Shown: positions 16,060 to 25,662, counted from the first letter of the stretch. The stretch is DNA of 52,047 bases from Caryophanales bacterium (GCA_016282375.1 JAEEKI010000003.1:1-52047); one strand, 5' to 3'. The notes: a model not told the origin generated them from the sequence alone. A program made the numbers and translations.

Positions 16060-16126
16060 ACAAGACCTAAGGTAGGTAGCTAAATGCTAAACGTATGCTA
16101 AGTACGTTGCCCCTTAGGCTTTTTTT
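16060..16126 (+). ncRNA. Short hairpin RNA ending in a terminator; sRNA or attenuator leader
   Basis: CCTAAGG at 16066-16072 pairs with CCTTAGG at 16112-16118, enclosing an inner AACGTA/TACGTT hairpin, followed by seven T. Together with the promoter this makes a transcript of about 65 nt. It either stands alone or attenuates the zinc-finger gene that begins 22 bases later. I recognise no known riboswitch in it. Confidence 0.55.
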
Positions 16127-16147
16127 GTTAGTTTTGAGGTGGAGGAA

Positions 16148-16612
16148 ATGGATACAAAAAAAATATTTGATGAAACGAGTAGAATAGGTAGTGAGGCGGC
16201 GATAGAAAGAAGAAAATTAGAACATCTAAATAAGGAATGGCTAAGATTAATTTCAATCTGTCCGCATGAGATTGTATTTAAGTATATGGATAATCATCCT
16301 TATAAAGCTTTGATTGATGGTTCATATTTTTGCCCGGCTTGTGGTAAGATACTTGATCATTTAACAGTCAAACAATTTAATGAATCAGATTTTCATAATT
16401 CAAGAGTTATTCCCTTAACGGATTTATCTTTGTTGGGGACTAAAGAAGTTTTTCAATCAATTCGAAAAGAAGTTTTTGATAACATGGAATTGTATTATAA
16501 TCCTGAAAATAGTATTGAAGAATTATCTCTAAAAATGGAGGATGTTCTTAGAGATCAACAATATGATTACTATCAAGATGTAGCATTGAGTTTAAGGCGA
16601 AGAAAAAAATAG
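16148..16612 (+). CDS. Hypothetical protein with a possible zinc site
   Basis: The 154-residue protein has an N-terminal helical part (IERRKLEHLNKEWLRLISICPHE) and FCPACGK; CPH near residue 40 and CPACG about 30 residues later could form a C-H/C-C zinc ribbon. The C-terminal part is helical and acidic, ending in basic residues. I do not recognise a family. The ATG at 16148 lies just after GAGGTGGAGG; a GTG nine bases upstream is within that ribosome site. It may be controlled by the hairpin leader at 16060. Confidence 0.7.
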   Translation: MDTKKIFDETSRIGSEAAIERRKLEHLNKEWLRLISICPHEIVFKYMDNHPYKALIDGSYFCPACGKILDHLTVKQFNESDFHNSRVIPLTDLSLLGTKEVFQSIRKEVFDNMELYYNPENSIEELSLKMEDVLRDQQYDYYQDVALSLRRRKK

Positions 16613-16714
16613 TAAATATAATTAATTATTAATATATAATATAAACGTAAACGTCATAAATAAAAAATGTTATCTAAAAATAAAATATGTTACAATGATA
16701 ATAGGTGATGATAT

Positions 16715-18091
16715 ATGAAAAATAAAACAATTATCATCTTGGGTTTCTTATTAATTGGCTTAGTAGTTGTCCTTTTCTTGTGGAATAATCGTGTTGTTTC
16801 CACGATTACGCTTGATATTAATCCTAGTATTGAAATAATGTTTGGAAAAAACGAAAAGGTTAAAAAAGTAGTTGCTCTAAATGAAGATGCTAAAGATATT
16901 ATTAGTAATGACTTAAAGGGCATGACTTTAGAAGAAAGCCTTAGTACTTTAGCTAATAATATAATTGATAAAGGTTATGCTGATGATGGATTAGTAACTG
17001 TTATTATGCATTCAACCGGTAATATTGAAAATAGAGATGCGGAAATGATTATGCGTCAAAAATTTGATGATCGACAACTTCAATTGGATGTCATTGTTGT
17101 AGAAAATATTACTAAGGAAGATAAAGAACTTGCTAAAAAGAATAATATAAGTCCAGCAAAAGCTTCTTATATTAATTCCATTGTTGAGAATAATAAAAAT
17201 ATTGATGTGAATGATTTGGCAGATAAACCTGTTCAAGAACTGAGAGAAACCAAGAATACTGGGCGTTATTGTGATAAAGGATATACACTTGATGGTGATT
17301 TTTGTTTAAAAGAAATTCGTCGTGAAAAAGCACCAGATGGTCTGGTATGTCCAAATGGTTATTTTGATGATAACGGCATTTGTTATGAAGAGGTAATGTT
17401 TATTGAGTTAGATAATTTAGTATGTCGTGATGACTTTATTCAAGATGGTAAAGAATGTTTAAGAACAGAAATAATTGATGCTAATCCATCTAAATTTAGT
17501 TGTCCAAGTGGTGAAGAAAAAACGCGAGCAGAGCTAGGACTAACCTCACCAGAGGCTGGTGACGCAAATGATGTGGTGTGTGTTGATTTATCCAATGCCA
17601 CGCATCCTGTGACGCCATGTGAACTTCCGGCAAATGATCCAACCGAAAGAATGAGTGCGGGTGGAAAATGCTATTGGCATCGTGCTCCAGTTATTGAGGC
17701 TGGTTGTCCTGGTAAGATTCAAGTTGATGGTATGTGTTGGGATGATGCTACTAATGTATTAATATGTGCTGGTTATCGTGATGGTAAGCAATACAGTAGT
17801 CGAAATGATATTTGTGAACATTCTATCAAGTATATAGATCCGGTTGTTACGGAATACGAATGTCCAGATGGATTTAAACTTGATGGTAATAAGTGCAAAC
17901 GAGAAGAAAAAGAAGAGGCTATGCGTGAAAGAGTCTGTCCTTCCGGATATACTAAAGTTGAGGGAGATCATTGTTTAAATTATAATAAAACAACAAATAA
18001 AGTAGATGGTTTAGTTTGTGATGCACCGGATACTAAATTAAAAGGTAATGAATGTATTTACTACGAAATAGTTGATGCTAAAAATAACTAA
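16715..18091 (+). CDS. RsgI-like anti-sigma-type membrane protein with Cys-rich ectodomain
   Basis: The 458-residue protein has a short N-terminus, one membrane helix (4-24) and then STITLDINPSIEIMF...KVKKVVALNEDAKDII, which is the RsgI-like middle domain found next to the membrane in clostridial and bacilli anti-sigma factors. From about 180 to the end it is a Cys-rich extracellular region with repeated C-x-x-GY-x-L-x-G-x-x-C units. The cytoplasmic sigma-binding domain of RsgI is absent, and no sigma factor gene is adjacent. Possible role: surface sensing or binding, probably disulfide-stabilised; unproven. Confidence 0.7.
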   Translation: MKNKTIIILGFLLIGLVVVLFLWNNRVVSTITLDINPSIEIMFGKNEKVKKVVALNEDAKDIISNDLKGMTLEESLSTLANNIIDKGYADDGLVTVIMHSTGNIENRDAEMIMRQKFDDRQLQLDVIVVENITKEDKELAKKNNISPAKASYINSIVENNKNIDVNDLADKPVQELRETKNTGRYCDKGYTLDGDFCLKEIRREKAPDGLVCPNGYFDDNGICYEEVMFIELDNLVCRDDFIQDGKECLRTEIIDANPSKFSCPSGEEKTRAELGLTSPEAGDANDVVCVDLSNATHPVTPCELPANDPTERMSAGGKCYWHRAPVIEAGCPGKIQVDGMCWDDATNVLICAGYRDGKQYSSRNDICEHSIKYIDPVVTEYECPDGFKLDGNKCKREEKEEAMRERVCPSGYTKVEGDHCLNYNKTTNKVDGLVCDAPDTKLKGNECIYYEIVDAKNN

Positions 18092-18116
18092 GGGTTTTAA
18101 ATAAACTCTTTTTTTA
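18091..18116 (+). terminator. Terminator after the RsgI-like gene
   Basis: AGGGTTT pairs with AAACTCT (one G-T pair), then a seven-T run. Confidence 0.6.
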
Positions 18117-18153
18117 TGAATAATGATATAATATATGTAAGGAAATGGTGATA

Positions 18154-18546
18154 ATGGAAGAAGTATGTGATTTTTTAAAAAAGTGTGGAACATTTTATAT
18201 TGCCACAGTAGATGGTGATAAACCACGTGTTAGACCTTTTGGTGTTGTTAATATTTTCGAAGAAAAGTTATATATTCAAACTGGAAAATCTAAAGATGTT
18301 TCAAAACAAATGCAAATTAATCCTCATGTTGAAATATGTGCATTTATGGATGGAAAATGGTTAAGACTATCTGGTAAAGTTATAAGAGATGAGCGTATTG
18401 AGGCTAAAAAAAGTATGTTAGATGCTAATCCGATGTTAAGAAATATGTATTCTGAAAATGATGATAATACGGAAGTGTTATATTTTGAAAATGCTAAAGC
18501 AACTTTTTATTCTTTTACTGAGGAACCGCGTGTTGTTGAGTTTTAA
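18154..18546 (+). CDS. Pyridoxamine 5'-phosphate oxidase-family (split-barrel FMN-binding) protein
   Basis: The 130-residue split-barrel protein has CGTFYIATVDGDKPRVRPFGVV, KLYIQTGKSKDVSKQM and ICAFMDGKWLRLSGKV, typical of small FMN- or F420-binding PNPOx-like proteins in Firmicutes. The specific oxidoreductase substrate is unknown; it is not a complete PdxH. The ATG at 18154 follows AAGGA with ten-base spacing and matches the family start; an ATG nine bases upstream overlaps the ribosome site. Its stop overlaps the next start (TAATG). Confidence 0.85.
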   Translation: MEEVCDFLKKCGTFYIATVDGDKPRVRPFGVVNIFEEKLYIQTGKSKDVSKQMQINPHVEICAFMDGKWLRLSGKVIRDERIEAKKSMLDANPMLRNMYSENDDNTEVLYFENAKATFYSFTEEPRVVEF

Positions 18547-18941
18547 TGAAGAAGAAAAGAATTAAAATACTAATCATATTAATTGTTATAGTGCTATTAT
18601 CATTAACTATACCTGTAGGTATTCGTTTTATAAAATATGCAAAGATTATGGGGTATTATTATTTGGTTGATGGTGAAGGTTATAAAGAAATGCACATTGG
18701 TTTTAAAAAATGGAGTATGGGTAGACTTGAAGATCGTAAGTGTGATTTATGGGGGTGTTCTGGATATGAAAGTGGCAATAATTACTACATAAAAGACAAT
18801 AAATTATATTTTTATTATGATCGTCATAGTGTTTTTGATACTAAGCATGAAATAATCGAAGACAGTAATGGCTTTTATATCTTATTAAAGGATAGAAACA
18901 ATACGACTTATAAAAAAGATTTTTATAAAAAGGGTAAATGA
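18546..18941 (+). CDS. Hypothetical single-pass membrane/exported protein
   Basis: The 131-residue protein has a basic MKKKRIK start, a strong hydrophobic helix (8-28) and an extracellular beta-rich domain with two Cys (KCDLWGCSGYESG) that may form a disulfide. No lipobox is seen, so it is anchored or cleaved by an ordinary signal peptidase. I do not recognise a family. It is translationally coupled to the PNPOx gene by a one-base overlap. Confidence 0.7.
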   Translation: MKKKRIKILIILIVIVLLSLTIPVGIRFIKYAKIMGYYYLVDGEGYKEMHIGFKKWSMGRLEDRKCDLWGCSGYESGNNYYIKDNKLYFYYDRHSVFDTKHEIIEDSNGFYILLKDRNNTTYKKDFYKKGK

Positions 18942-18974
18942 TGTGATATAATAGGAAATATAAAGGAGGAACTT

Positions 18975-19223
18975 ATGGACGTAAAAACAATAATTATTAC
19001 AATTGTGATTGGTGCGGTATCTGGTTGGTTAGCAGGCCTAATAATGGGTACAAAAGGAGGCCTTGTAAAAAACATCATTTTGGGAATCGTCGGTGGTTTC
19101 ATTGGTGGATATCTATTTGGACTACTTAATATCTCAATTGGTGGTGCGTATCTAGGACCAATTGTTACTTCTGTAGCAGGTGCTTGTGTACTTATCTTAA
19201 TTGCTAGAATAATTTCTAGGTAA
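18975..19223 (+). CDS. GlsB/YeaQ/YmgE-family membrane protein
   Basis: The 82-residue protein has three hydrophobic helices rich in Gly: IGAVSGWLAGLIMG, NIILGIVGGFIGGYLFGLL and a final helix. This is the transglycosylase-associated (GlsB/YeaQ/YmgE) family, small inner-membrane proteins often linked to stress; no enzymatic role is established. AAGGAGGA precedes the ATG. It is followed by a bidirectional terminator shared with the convergent exchanger gene. Confidence 0.85.
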   Translation: MDVKTIIITIVIGAVSGWLAGLIMGTKGGLVKNIILGIVGGFIGGYLFGLLNISIGGAYLGPIVTSVAGACVLILIARIISR

Positions 19224-19230
19224 AAGAGTT

Positions 19231-19262
19231 AAAAAAAATTGAGTTTTAAACTCAATTTTTTT
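19231..19262. terminator. Bidirectional terminator between convergent genes
   Basis: AAAAAAATTGAGTTT pairs perfectly with AAACTCAATTTTTTT; it serves the GlsB gene and the minus-strand exchanger. Confidence 0.85.
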
Positions 19263-19273
19263 GTGGTTATTTT

Positions 19274-20227
19274 TTAAACTACAATCACAATATATGTATA
19301 ATATGCTATGAAAGTTAAGAGCATTAGTATGCCTTCGAGTCTAGTTATTTTTTTATTTGACTTACAGAAGATGAATAATAGCATGGTAGAAACAATTAAC
19401 ATTATTAAGTCCATACTGTTGTAGCCTTCGGGAGTAATGGTACCAAAAATAGCTACAGGTATACCTAGAACGACACATATATTAAAGATATTACTGCCAA
19501 TAATATTACCTAATAATAAATCTTGTTCACCTTTTTTAGATGATATAATCGTTGTTACTATTTCGGGTAAAGATGTACCAAAAGCGATAATAGTTAAGGA
19601 AATAACTCGTTCACTAATCCCTAATAATTCGGCAATGTCGGCCGCATTATTAACGACTAATTCACTTCCTAAAATAATACCTATAAGGCCAATGATAACA
19701 AGAATGATTGATTTGTGAATTTTATATTTAGGCTCTTTATTAGGCATTTCTTTTTTTTGTTTTACTAACGATACAAGATAATAAACAAAGATGGTAAAGA
19801 AAAGAATAATGACGATAGCATCAGACCTTGTTACTTGATTTATTGCTTCATGGTTAATTTCAATATCTAACATTAATGTAACTAAAAGAGTAGATAATAA
19901 TAAAGCAAGGGGTAGTTCTTTTTTAACGGTATGATCTTTGATTCTAATAGGATTAATAGCTGCTGCTAAACCAATTATCAATAAAACATTCATGATACAA
20001 CTACCAATAACATTACCCAAAACCATATCTGCATGATGTGTAGCTATAGCTTGCATTGAAACAGCAAATTCGGGTGCCGAAGTACCAAAAGCGACGATTG
20101 TAAGTCCAATTAGTGTTTTAGATATTTTAAAGTTTTCGGCTGTCGATGATGCGCCATCCACAAAAAAATCAGCGCCTTTGATAAGAATAATAAAGCCAGT
20201 AATTAGTAATATAATATTTAATATCAT
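19274..20227 (-). CDS. Calcium/sodium antiporter (CaCA family, YrbG-like)
   Basis: The 317-residue protein has ten hydrophobic helices in two homologous halves carrying the alpha-repeat motifs IVAFGTSAPEFAVS and IIAFGTSLPEIVTT, with GNVIGSCIMN and GNIIGSNIFN after them. These residues coordinate Na+ and Ca2+ in exchangers of this family. It probably exports Ca2+ in exchange for Na+ or H+. AAGGAG lies seven bases before the ATG at 20227; a 12-residue longer frame lacks a ribosome site. Confidence 0.9.
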   Translation of the reverse strand: MILNIILLITGFIILIKGADFFVDGASSTAENFKISKTLIGLTIVAFGTSAPEFAVSMQAIATHHADMVLGNVIGSCIMNVLLIIGLAAAINPIRIKDHTVKKELPLALLLSTLLVTLMLDIEINHEAINQVTRSDAIVIILFFTIFVYYLVSLVKQKKEMPNKEPKYKIHKSIILVIIGLIGIILGSELVVNNAADIAELLGISERVISLTIIAFGTSLPEIVTTIISSKKGEQDLLLGNIIGSNIFNICVVLGIPVAIFGTITPEGYNSMDLIMLIVSTMLLFIFCKSNKKITRLEGILMLLTFIAYYTYIVIVV

Positions 20228-20373
20228 TTCATTACTCCTTATATTATTTATTTTACCATACAAAACAAAGATATACTATTTTTTCATAAAATGAGTGTTA
20301 AGAACTGATTATTATGGTAATAATGTTGTTTATTGTGATATAATTATTATACGTGATAATAAAGGTGAGTAGT

Positions 20374-21306
20374 GTGAAAGAAAAGACATTTAAATCATTA
20401 GACGAACAAATAGAAATTTTACGCGGTAAAGGTCTTGTAATTGCTGATGAAGATTTTGCTAAGGAAATCTTACTTCGGGAGAATTACTTTTTTTTGACTG
20501 GTTATCGTTTTTTGTTTATGAAATCCACTACTGATCGGAGATTTCATACAGGAACTACTTTCGAAGAACTGTATTCGATGTTTATTTTTGATCGACAAAT
20601 TAGAAATATATTATTTAAAAACATTTTAGTTGTAGAAAATAACTTAAAAAGTATTTTGTCCTATGTTGTAAGTAAAAATCATGGTTTTAAAGAGAAGAAT
20701 TATTTAAATCCTAATAATTTTGTTCATGACTCAAGTCGTAATCGTCAGATTAATGATTTAATTCATAAGATGAAAAGACAAATCAATATTAATGGTAAAC
20801 AACATAGTGCTACAAGCCACTATTTATCTAACTATGGTTTTATACCCTTGTGGATTGTTGTTAAAGTATTATCGTTTGGTATCGTAGGAGAACTATTTAC
20901 GGTCTTACAATATGATGATAAAAAAGAAATCGCTGAGTATTTCGAAATTGACATTGAAAGTTTAGAAGAGTATTTACCGATATTAGCTAATTATCGTAAT
21001 TTATGTGCACATGAAGATATATGTTATTTGAATAAATCACAAACATTTATTAATAATACGGTATATCATAATTTACTAAATATTCCTAAGATTAATGGTG
21101 AATATATTTATGGTAAAAATGACTTGTTTGCATTAATAATTATTTTAAAAAGAATTTTGGATGAACCTGACTTTAATTTGTTATTAAATGAGTTAGAATA
21201 TGAAATTAGTATTTTAAATGGTAAATTACATTCGATATCCATCAATAAAGTATTAGATGAAATGGGATTCCCTGTGAATTATCAAGATTTAAGGAGGATG
21301 AAATAA
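20374..21306 (+). CDS. Abi-family (AbiD/AbiF-like) protein
   Basis: The 310-residue protein has the Abi_2 pattern: KSLDEQIEILRGKGLVI, ENYFFLTGYRFLF, FEELYSMFIFDRQIRNILFKNILVVENNLKSILSY and, in the second half, YLPILANYRNLCAHEDICY, a HEPN-like R-x-x-x-x-H RNase motif. Abi proteins abort phage infection, but single chromosomal copies also occur widely. A GTG at 20374 preceded by AAAGGTGAG is taken as the start; a longer GTG frame begins at 20353. It overlaps htrA by one base, so the two are in one transcript. Confidence 0.85.
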   Translation: MKEKTFKSLDEQIEILRGKGLVIADEDFAKEILLRENYFFLTGYRFLFMKSTTDRRFHTGTTFEELYSMFIFDRQIRNILFKNILVVENNLKSILSYVVSKNHGFKEKNYLNPNNFVHDSSRNRQINDLIHKMKRQININGKQHSATSHYLSNYGFIPLWIVVKVLSFGIVGELFTVLQYDDKKEIAEYFEIDIESLEEYLPILANYRNLCAHEDICYLNKSQTFINNTVYHNLLNIPKINGEYIYGKNDLFALIIILKRILDEPDFNLLLNELEYEISILNGKLHSISINKVLDEMGFPVNYQDLRRMK

Positions 21307-22412
21307 TGGAAAAAAAATCAAAATCATTTTTGACATTAATATATCCTATTGTTGTATTCTTTATTGGTTGTATGGCAATGTATGGAGTTATATATCGTTT
21401 TCCTAATTTGTTTTCCACGACGACTACTAAATTAGAAAAAAATGTTACCGTAACCGATTTAGGAATTGCAGATTCTGTTGAAAAAGTCTATGATGCCGTT
21501 GTAATTATTTCCACATATCAAAATGAAAGATTATATTCTACAGGAACAGGTTTTGTTTTTAAGAAAGAAGGTAAAGTAGCTTATTTATTAACAAATAACC
21601 ACGTTATAAATGGTGGCGATAAAGTAACAGTTACCTTTACTGATGGTAGTGTAGTAGAATCAAATATTGTCGGTAGTGATTTGTTATCAGATATTGCTGT
21701 TTTGTCGGTTTCTACGGATGATATAATTTCCGTTGTGGAATTGGGCTCAAGTGAGGATTTAAGGGTAGGTGATACTGCCTTTACGGTGGGTGCTCCACTA
21801 GATAATGCTTATTCATGGACAGTTACGCGAGGCATAATATCAGGTAAGAATCGGATGGTGGAAGTAGAATTATCCTCAAGCAGTGGCGACTATGTTATGA
21901 ACGTTTTACAAACGGATGCTGCTATTAATTCTGGAAATAGTGGTGGTCCATTATGTAATGCCAATGGTGAAGTAGTCGGCATTACTTCTTTAAAACTAGT
22001 TGAGGAATCTATCGAGGGCATGGGCTTTGCTATTCCGATTGAAAGAGCGCTTGAATATGCTGAAAAACTTATTAAGGGTGAAGAAATTACTCAACCATAT
22101 ATTGGTATTTCCATGGTTAATGTTGCAGATGCTTATTATGATCTTAAATACTATAATATGCTTACCAAATACAATATTACTAGTGGTGTTGTTATACTTG
22201 GTGTAGAAAGAGGATCAGCTGCTGAAAAAGCAGGATTAAGTGTAGGCGATGTTATTATTAAGGTAAATAATGATCAAGTATCTAGTATTGGGTATTTCCG
22301 TTATTATTTATATAATTATAATCCCGGAGATAATGTACAAATAACTTATATAAGAAATGGCGAAGAAAAAGTTACAACAGCAACTTTAGGAACGAATAAA
22401 AAATTATATTAA
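21306..22412 (+). CDS. htrA: HtrA/DegP-type membrane-anchored serine protease with PDZ domain
   Basis: The 368-residue protein has an N-terminal membrane helix (9-30) and an extracellular trypsin-like domain with catalytic His99 (LTNNHV), Asp129 (LLSDIAVL) and Ser212 (INSGNSGGPL). One PDZ domain (about 265-360: YIGISMVNV, GVERGSAAEKAGLSVGDVIIKVN) follows. It degrades or refolds misfolded envelope proteins. AAGGAGG precedes the ATG, which overlaps the Abi stop. Length and architecture match Gram-positive HtrA. Confidence 0.93.
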   Translation: MEKKSKSFLTLIYPIVVFFIGCMAMYGVIYRFPNLFSTTTTKLEKNVTVTDLGIADSVEKVYDAVVIISTYQNERLYSTGTGFVFKKEGKVAYLLTNNHVINGGDKVTVTFTDGSVVESNIVGSDLLSDIAVLSVSTDDIISVVELGSSEDLRVGDTAFTVGAPLDNAYSWTVTRGIISGKNRMVEVELSSSSGDYVMNVLQTDAAINSGNSGGPLCNANGEVVGITSLKLVEESIEGMGFAIPIERALEYAEKLIKGEEITQPYIGISMVNVADAYYDLKYYNMLTKYNITSGVVILGVERGSAAEKAGLSVGDVIIKVNNDQVSSIGYFRYYLYNYNPGDNVQITYIRNGEEKVTTATLGTNKKLY

Positions 22413-22434
22413 AAGAGCTTTGCTCTTTTTTTTT
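22411..22434 (+). terminator. Terminator after htrA
   Basis: AAAAGAGC/GCTCTTTT stem with a TTT loop and a long T-run. Confidence 0.85.
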
Positions 22435-22484
22435 GACTTATGAAATATCTCAGTGTAAAATAGTTAAGGTAATGAGGAATAGAA

Positions 22485-23138
22485 ATGACAAATAGTTTAA
22501 AATTTAAAAGATTTATTGCATATTTTATTGACTTATTAATTATTTCTTTTTTGGTTACGTTATTAGCCAAAGTTAACTTTATTAATCCTATGCATGCAAA
22601 ATATCAGAAAGCTGTTAAGGATTATCTAGCTTATAATGAAAAAGTACAAAAAGAATATATGCAAGGGTCTGACTTTGATGCAAATTTAATAGTGAATGAT
22701 GAATACATAGATATCGTTTATCATATGGATTATTATGGCATTAGTTATTTGCTAACGGAAATTGTAGTATTCCTATGTTATTTTACAATCTTACCTTTTT
22801 ACAATCATGGTCAAACATTTGGAAAAGAGTTTATGAAAATAATGGTGGTTAATCAGGATGATAGTAGGGTTGGCTTAGGAAAGTATTTGCTGCGAGTTCT
22901 ATTATTACCTATCTATGCTAATGTATTTTTATATACTTCTTTAAGAAGCATTATTCAAGCAATTTTATTGCTTTTCTTAAAACCGATGCCATATTTCTAT
23001 GCTAACATTGGACTAGTATTTATTTTCTTTATTTTCGGCTATGCAGATGTATTATTTTCAATTTTTAATAAAAGAGATTTATCTTTACATGATAAGTTGT
23101 TAAAAACAAAGGTGGTTAATTATGTTAGAACTAAATAG
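22485..23138 (+). CDS. RDD-family membrane protein
   Basis: The 217-residue polytopic protein has FKRFIAYFIDLLIISFLV at the start (the Arg and Asp of RDD), GQTFGKEFMKIMVV and a C-terminal LSLHDKLLKTKVV. An insertion of about 55 hydrophilic residues separates the first two helices. RDD proteins are of uncertain function; some act as ion antiporters. It overlaps the ABC transporter gene by 17 bases, so the two are expressed together. Confidence 0.85.
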   Translation: MTNSLKFKRFIAYFIDLLIISFLVTLLAKVNFINPMHAKYQKAVKDYLAYNEKVQKEYMQGSDFDANLIVNDEYIDIVYHMDYYGISYLLTEIVVFLCYFTILPFYNHGQTFGKEFMKIMVVNQDDSRVGLGKYLLRVLLLPIYANVFLYTSLRSIIQAILLLFLKPMPYFYANIGLVFIFFIFGYADVLFSIFNKRDLSLHDKLLKTKVVNYVRTK

Positions 23139-25662
23139 TATTACAAAAATTTATTCTTCAGAAGATATCGTAGTTAAAGCTTTAGATGATGTTAATTTAA
23201 AGTTTCGTGATAGTGAGTTTGTAGCTATCTTAGGTACTTCTGGAAGTGGAAAAACAACGCTATTAAATATTATTGGTGGGTTGGATAACTATACAGATGG
23301 AAATTTGATTATAAATGGTAAATCTACGAAAAAATATACAGATAATGATTGGGATTTATATCGTAATCATAAAGTTGGTTTTGTCTTTCAAAGTTATAAT
23401 TTGATTCCTCATCAAACGGCGCTTGCCAATGTTGAACTTGCTTTAACTTTGTCCGGGGTTAACAAAACTGTACGTCGTCAAAAAGCCATCGAGGCACTAG
23501 ATCAAGTGGGACTAATGGATCAATTGTATAAAAGACCTAGTCAAATGTCAGGTGGTCAAACACAAAGAATTGCCATAGCCAGAGCTCTAGTTAATAACCC
23601 GGATATTTTACTAGCCGATGAACCAACAGGAGCGCTTGATAGTGAAACCAGTTTGCAAATAATGGATATTTTAAAAGATGTTTCCAAAGATCGGTTGGTT
23701 ATTATGGTTACTCATAATCCAGACTTAGCTAAAAAATATGCTACGCGGATTATTAGATTATCTGATGGTAAAATAATTGATGATTCCAATGCTTTTGATG
23801 GCAAGAAGAACTTGAATGATTCCAAAAAGCCGAAAAGTAAGAAAAACTTTATGTCCTTTAAAACAGCATTGGGTTTAAGTTTAAACAATTTATCAACAAA
23901 AAAAGCTCGAACTATTTTGACTTCTTTTGCGGGCGCAATTGGTATTATTGGCATTGCTTTGGTATTAAGTATTTCGCATGGTGTACGAAGTTATATCTCT
24001 TCGGTAGAGAAAGATACGTTATCTAGTTATCCTATTACTATCGAGGCTAAACAAATTGATACTGCTAGTTTACTAGAAACGATGCGTGATAGTCGGAAAG
24101 ATAATGTCAATGACAAAAAAGAAACAATTGTTACCAATAATATTATGGGTAATATGATAAGTATTATGTCTAAAGAGGTTCAATCTAATGATTTACATAC
24201 TTTTAAAAAGTATTTAGAAAAAAATGCTGATAAATATGACAAGTACAGTAATGCAATTCAATATAGTTATAATTTAAATTTACAAATATATAAGAATTCT
24301 GAAAATGAGATTGTTAAATTAAATCCCAATAACATTCTAGATGCTTTTGGCGCTGATTCCAATGCTATGATGTCAATGTCTACAAGTGTTTTTACGGAAC
24401 TACTAGATAATAAGAATTTTATTGAAGGCCAATACGAAGTACTAGCAGGATCATTTCCTAATAATTATGATGAAGTTGTATTAATTGTCGATAGTAATAA
24501 TAAAATCAGTGATTATACAGCCTATACTATTGGTCTAAAAGATGCCGATGAATTAGATGAAGTTATGGCTAAACTTATTGCTGGTGAACAAGTGGAATTT
24601 ACTGAAGAGAGTTATAGTTATGATGAATTATTAAATACTTCATTTAAAATTGTTTTAAATACAGATTATTATCAAAAATCAAAATCAATATGGATTAATA
24701 TGGAAAATGATGATAACTACATGCATAATGTTTTAAAAGATGCTCTAGAGGTTAAAGTCGTTGGTATTGTTAAAATAGATAGTGATTCTGTTCTAAGTGG
24801 TTATTCATCATATGGTAATATTGGCTATACAAAAGATTTAACAGAATATGTTATTAATAAAATAAACGAATCTGAAATTGCTAAAGAACAATTGGCTAAT
24901 CCAGATATTAATGTCTTCAATAACATGCCATTTTCTACGAGTGAGTTTAATATTAATAGTTTAACATATGAACAAAAAATGCAATTAGCAATGCTTTCTA
25001 CTGAAGAACTTACTAGCTTAATTAATTCTTATAGTAATTCTACTTATGAAGGTAATTTAATAACATTAGGTATTGTTGACTTAGATAGTCCTAGTATTAT
25101 TAATATTTATCCTAAGGATTTTGATAGTAAAGATGAAATAAAATCATTAATTGATAATTACAATGAAAAGAAGAAAAAAGACGGAAAAGATGAAGAAGTA
25201 ATTAGTTATACAGATTATGTTGGTTTGTTAATGAGTAGTGTTACGACTATTATTGATGTAATTAGCTATGTACTTATTGCCTTTGTTTCTGTATCTTTAA
25301 TAGTTTCTTCGATTATGATTGGTATTATTACTTACATTTCAGTTCTTGAAAGAACTAAAGAAATTGGTATTTTACGTAGTATAGGAGCTAGTAAAAAGGA
25401 CATTTCTCGTGTCTTTAATGCTGAAACATTTATAGTTGGGTCATTTGCAGGTGTAATTGGTATTATAACAACTTTATTATTAAATATTCCTATTAATATA
25501 ATCATTAAAAATCTTTCAGGCATTAATCATATTGCTTCTTTACCAGTAATTGGGGCTATTATCTTAGTAATAATTAGTGTCCTATTAACGATGCTTGCTG
25601 GATTAATACCTGCGAAGATGGCTAGTCAAAAAGATCCTGTTGAGGCTCTACGAAGCGAGTAG
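23122..25662 (+). CDS. ABC transporter, ATP-binding and FtsX-type permease fusion (MacB-like)
   Basis: The 846-residue fusion has an N-terminal LolD/MacB-type ATPase (Walker A GTSGSGKTT, 38-46; signature MSGGQTQRIAIARAL; Walker B ILLADEPTGALDS; H-loop VTHNPD). A first membrane helix (about 265-290) follows, then a large extracellular domain (~295-685) and three FtsX helices with TYISVLERTKEIGILRSIGASKKD and a final GLIPAKMASQKDPVEALRSE. Relatives act as mechanotransmitters or in peptide-antibiotic resistance rather than as classical importers. AAAGGTGG precedes the ATG. Confidence 0.93.
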   Translation: MLELNSITKIYSSEDIVVKALDDVNLKFRDSEFVAILGTSGSGKTTLLNIIGGLDNYTDGNLIINGKSTKKYTDNDWDLYRNHKVGFVFQSYNLIPHQTALANVELALTLSGVNKTVRRQKAIEALDQVGLMDQLYKRPSQMSGGQTQRIAIARALVNNPDILLADEPTGALDSETSLQIMDILKDVSKDRLVIMVTHNPDLAKKYATRIIRLSDGKIIDDSNAFDGKKNLNDSKKPKSKKNFMSFKTALGLSLNNLSTKKARTILTSFAGAIGIIGIALVLSISHGVRSYISSVEKDTLSSYPITIEAKQIDTASLLETMRDSRKDNVNDKKETIVTNNIMGNMISIMSKEVQSNDLHTFKKYLEKNADKYDKYSNAIQYSYNLNLQIYKNSENEIVKLNPNNILDAFGADSNAMMSMSTSVFTELLDNKNFIEGQYEVLAGSFPNNYDEVVLIVDSNNKISDYTAYTIGLKDADELDEVMAKLIAGEQVEFTEESYSYDELLNTSFKIVLNTDYYQKSKSIWINMENDDNYMHNVLKDALEVKVVGIVKIDSDSVLSGYSSYGNIGYTKDLTEYVINKINESEIAKEQLANPDINVFNNMPFSTSEFNINSLTYEQKMQLAMLSTEELTSLINSYSNSTYEGNLITLGIVDLDSPSIINIYPKDFDSKDEIKSLIDNYNEKKKKDGKDEEVISYTDYVGLLMSSVTTIIDVISYVLIAFVSVSLIVSSIMIGIITYISVLERTKEIGILRSIGASKKDISRVFNAETFIVGSFAGVIGIITTLLLNIPINIIIKNLSGINHIASLPVIGAIILVIISVLLTMLAGLIPAKMASQKDPVEALRSE

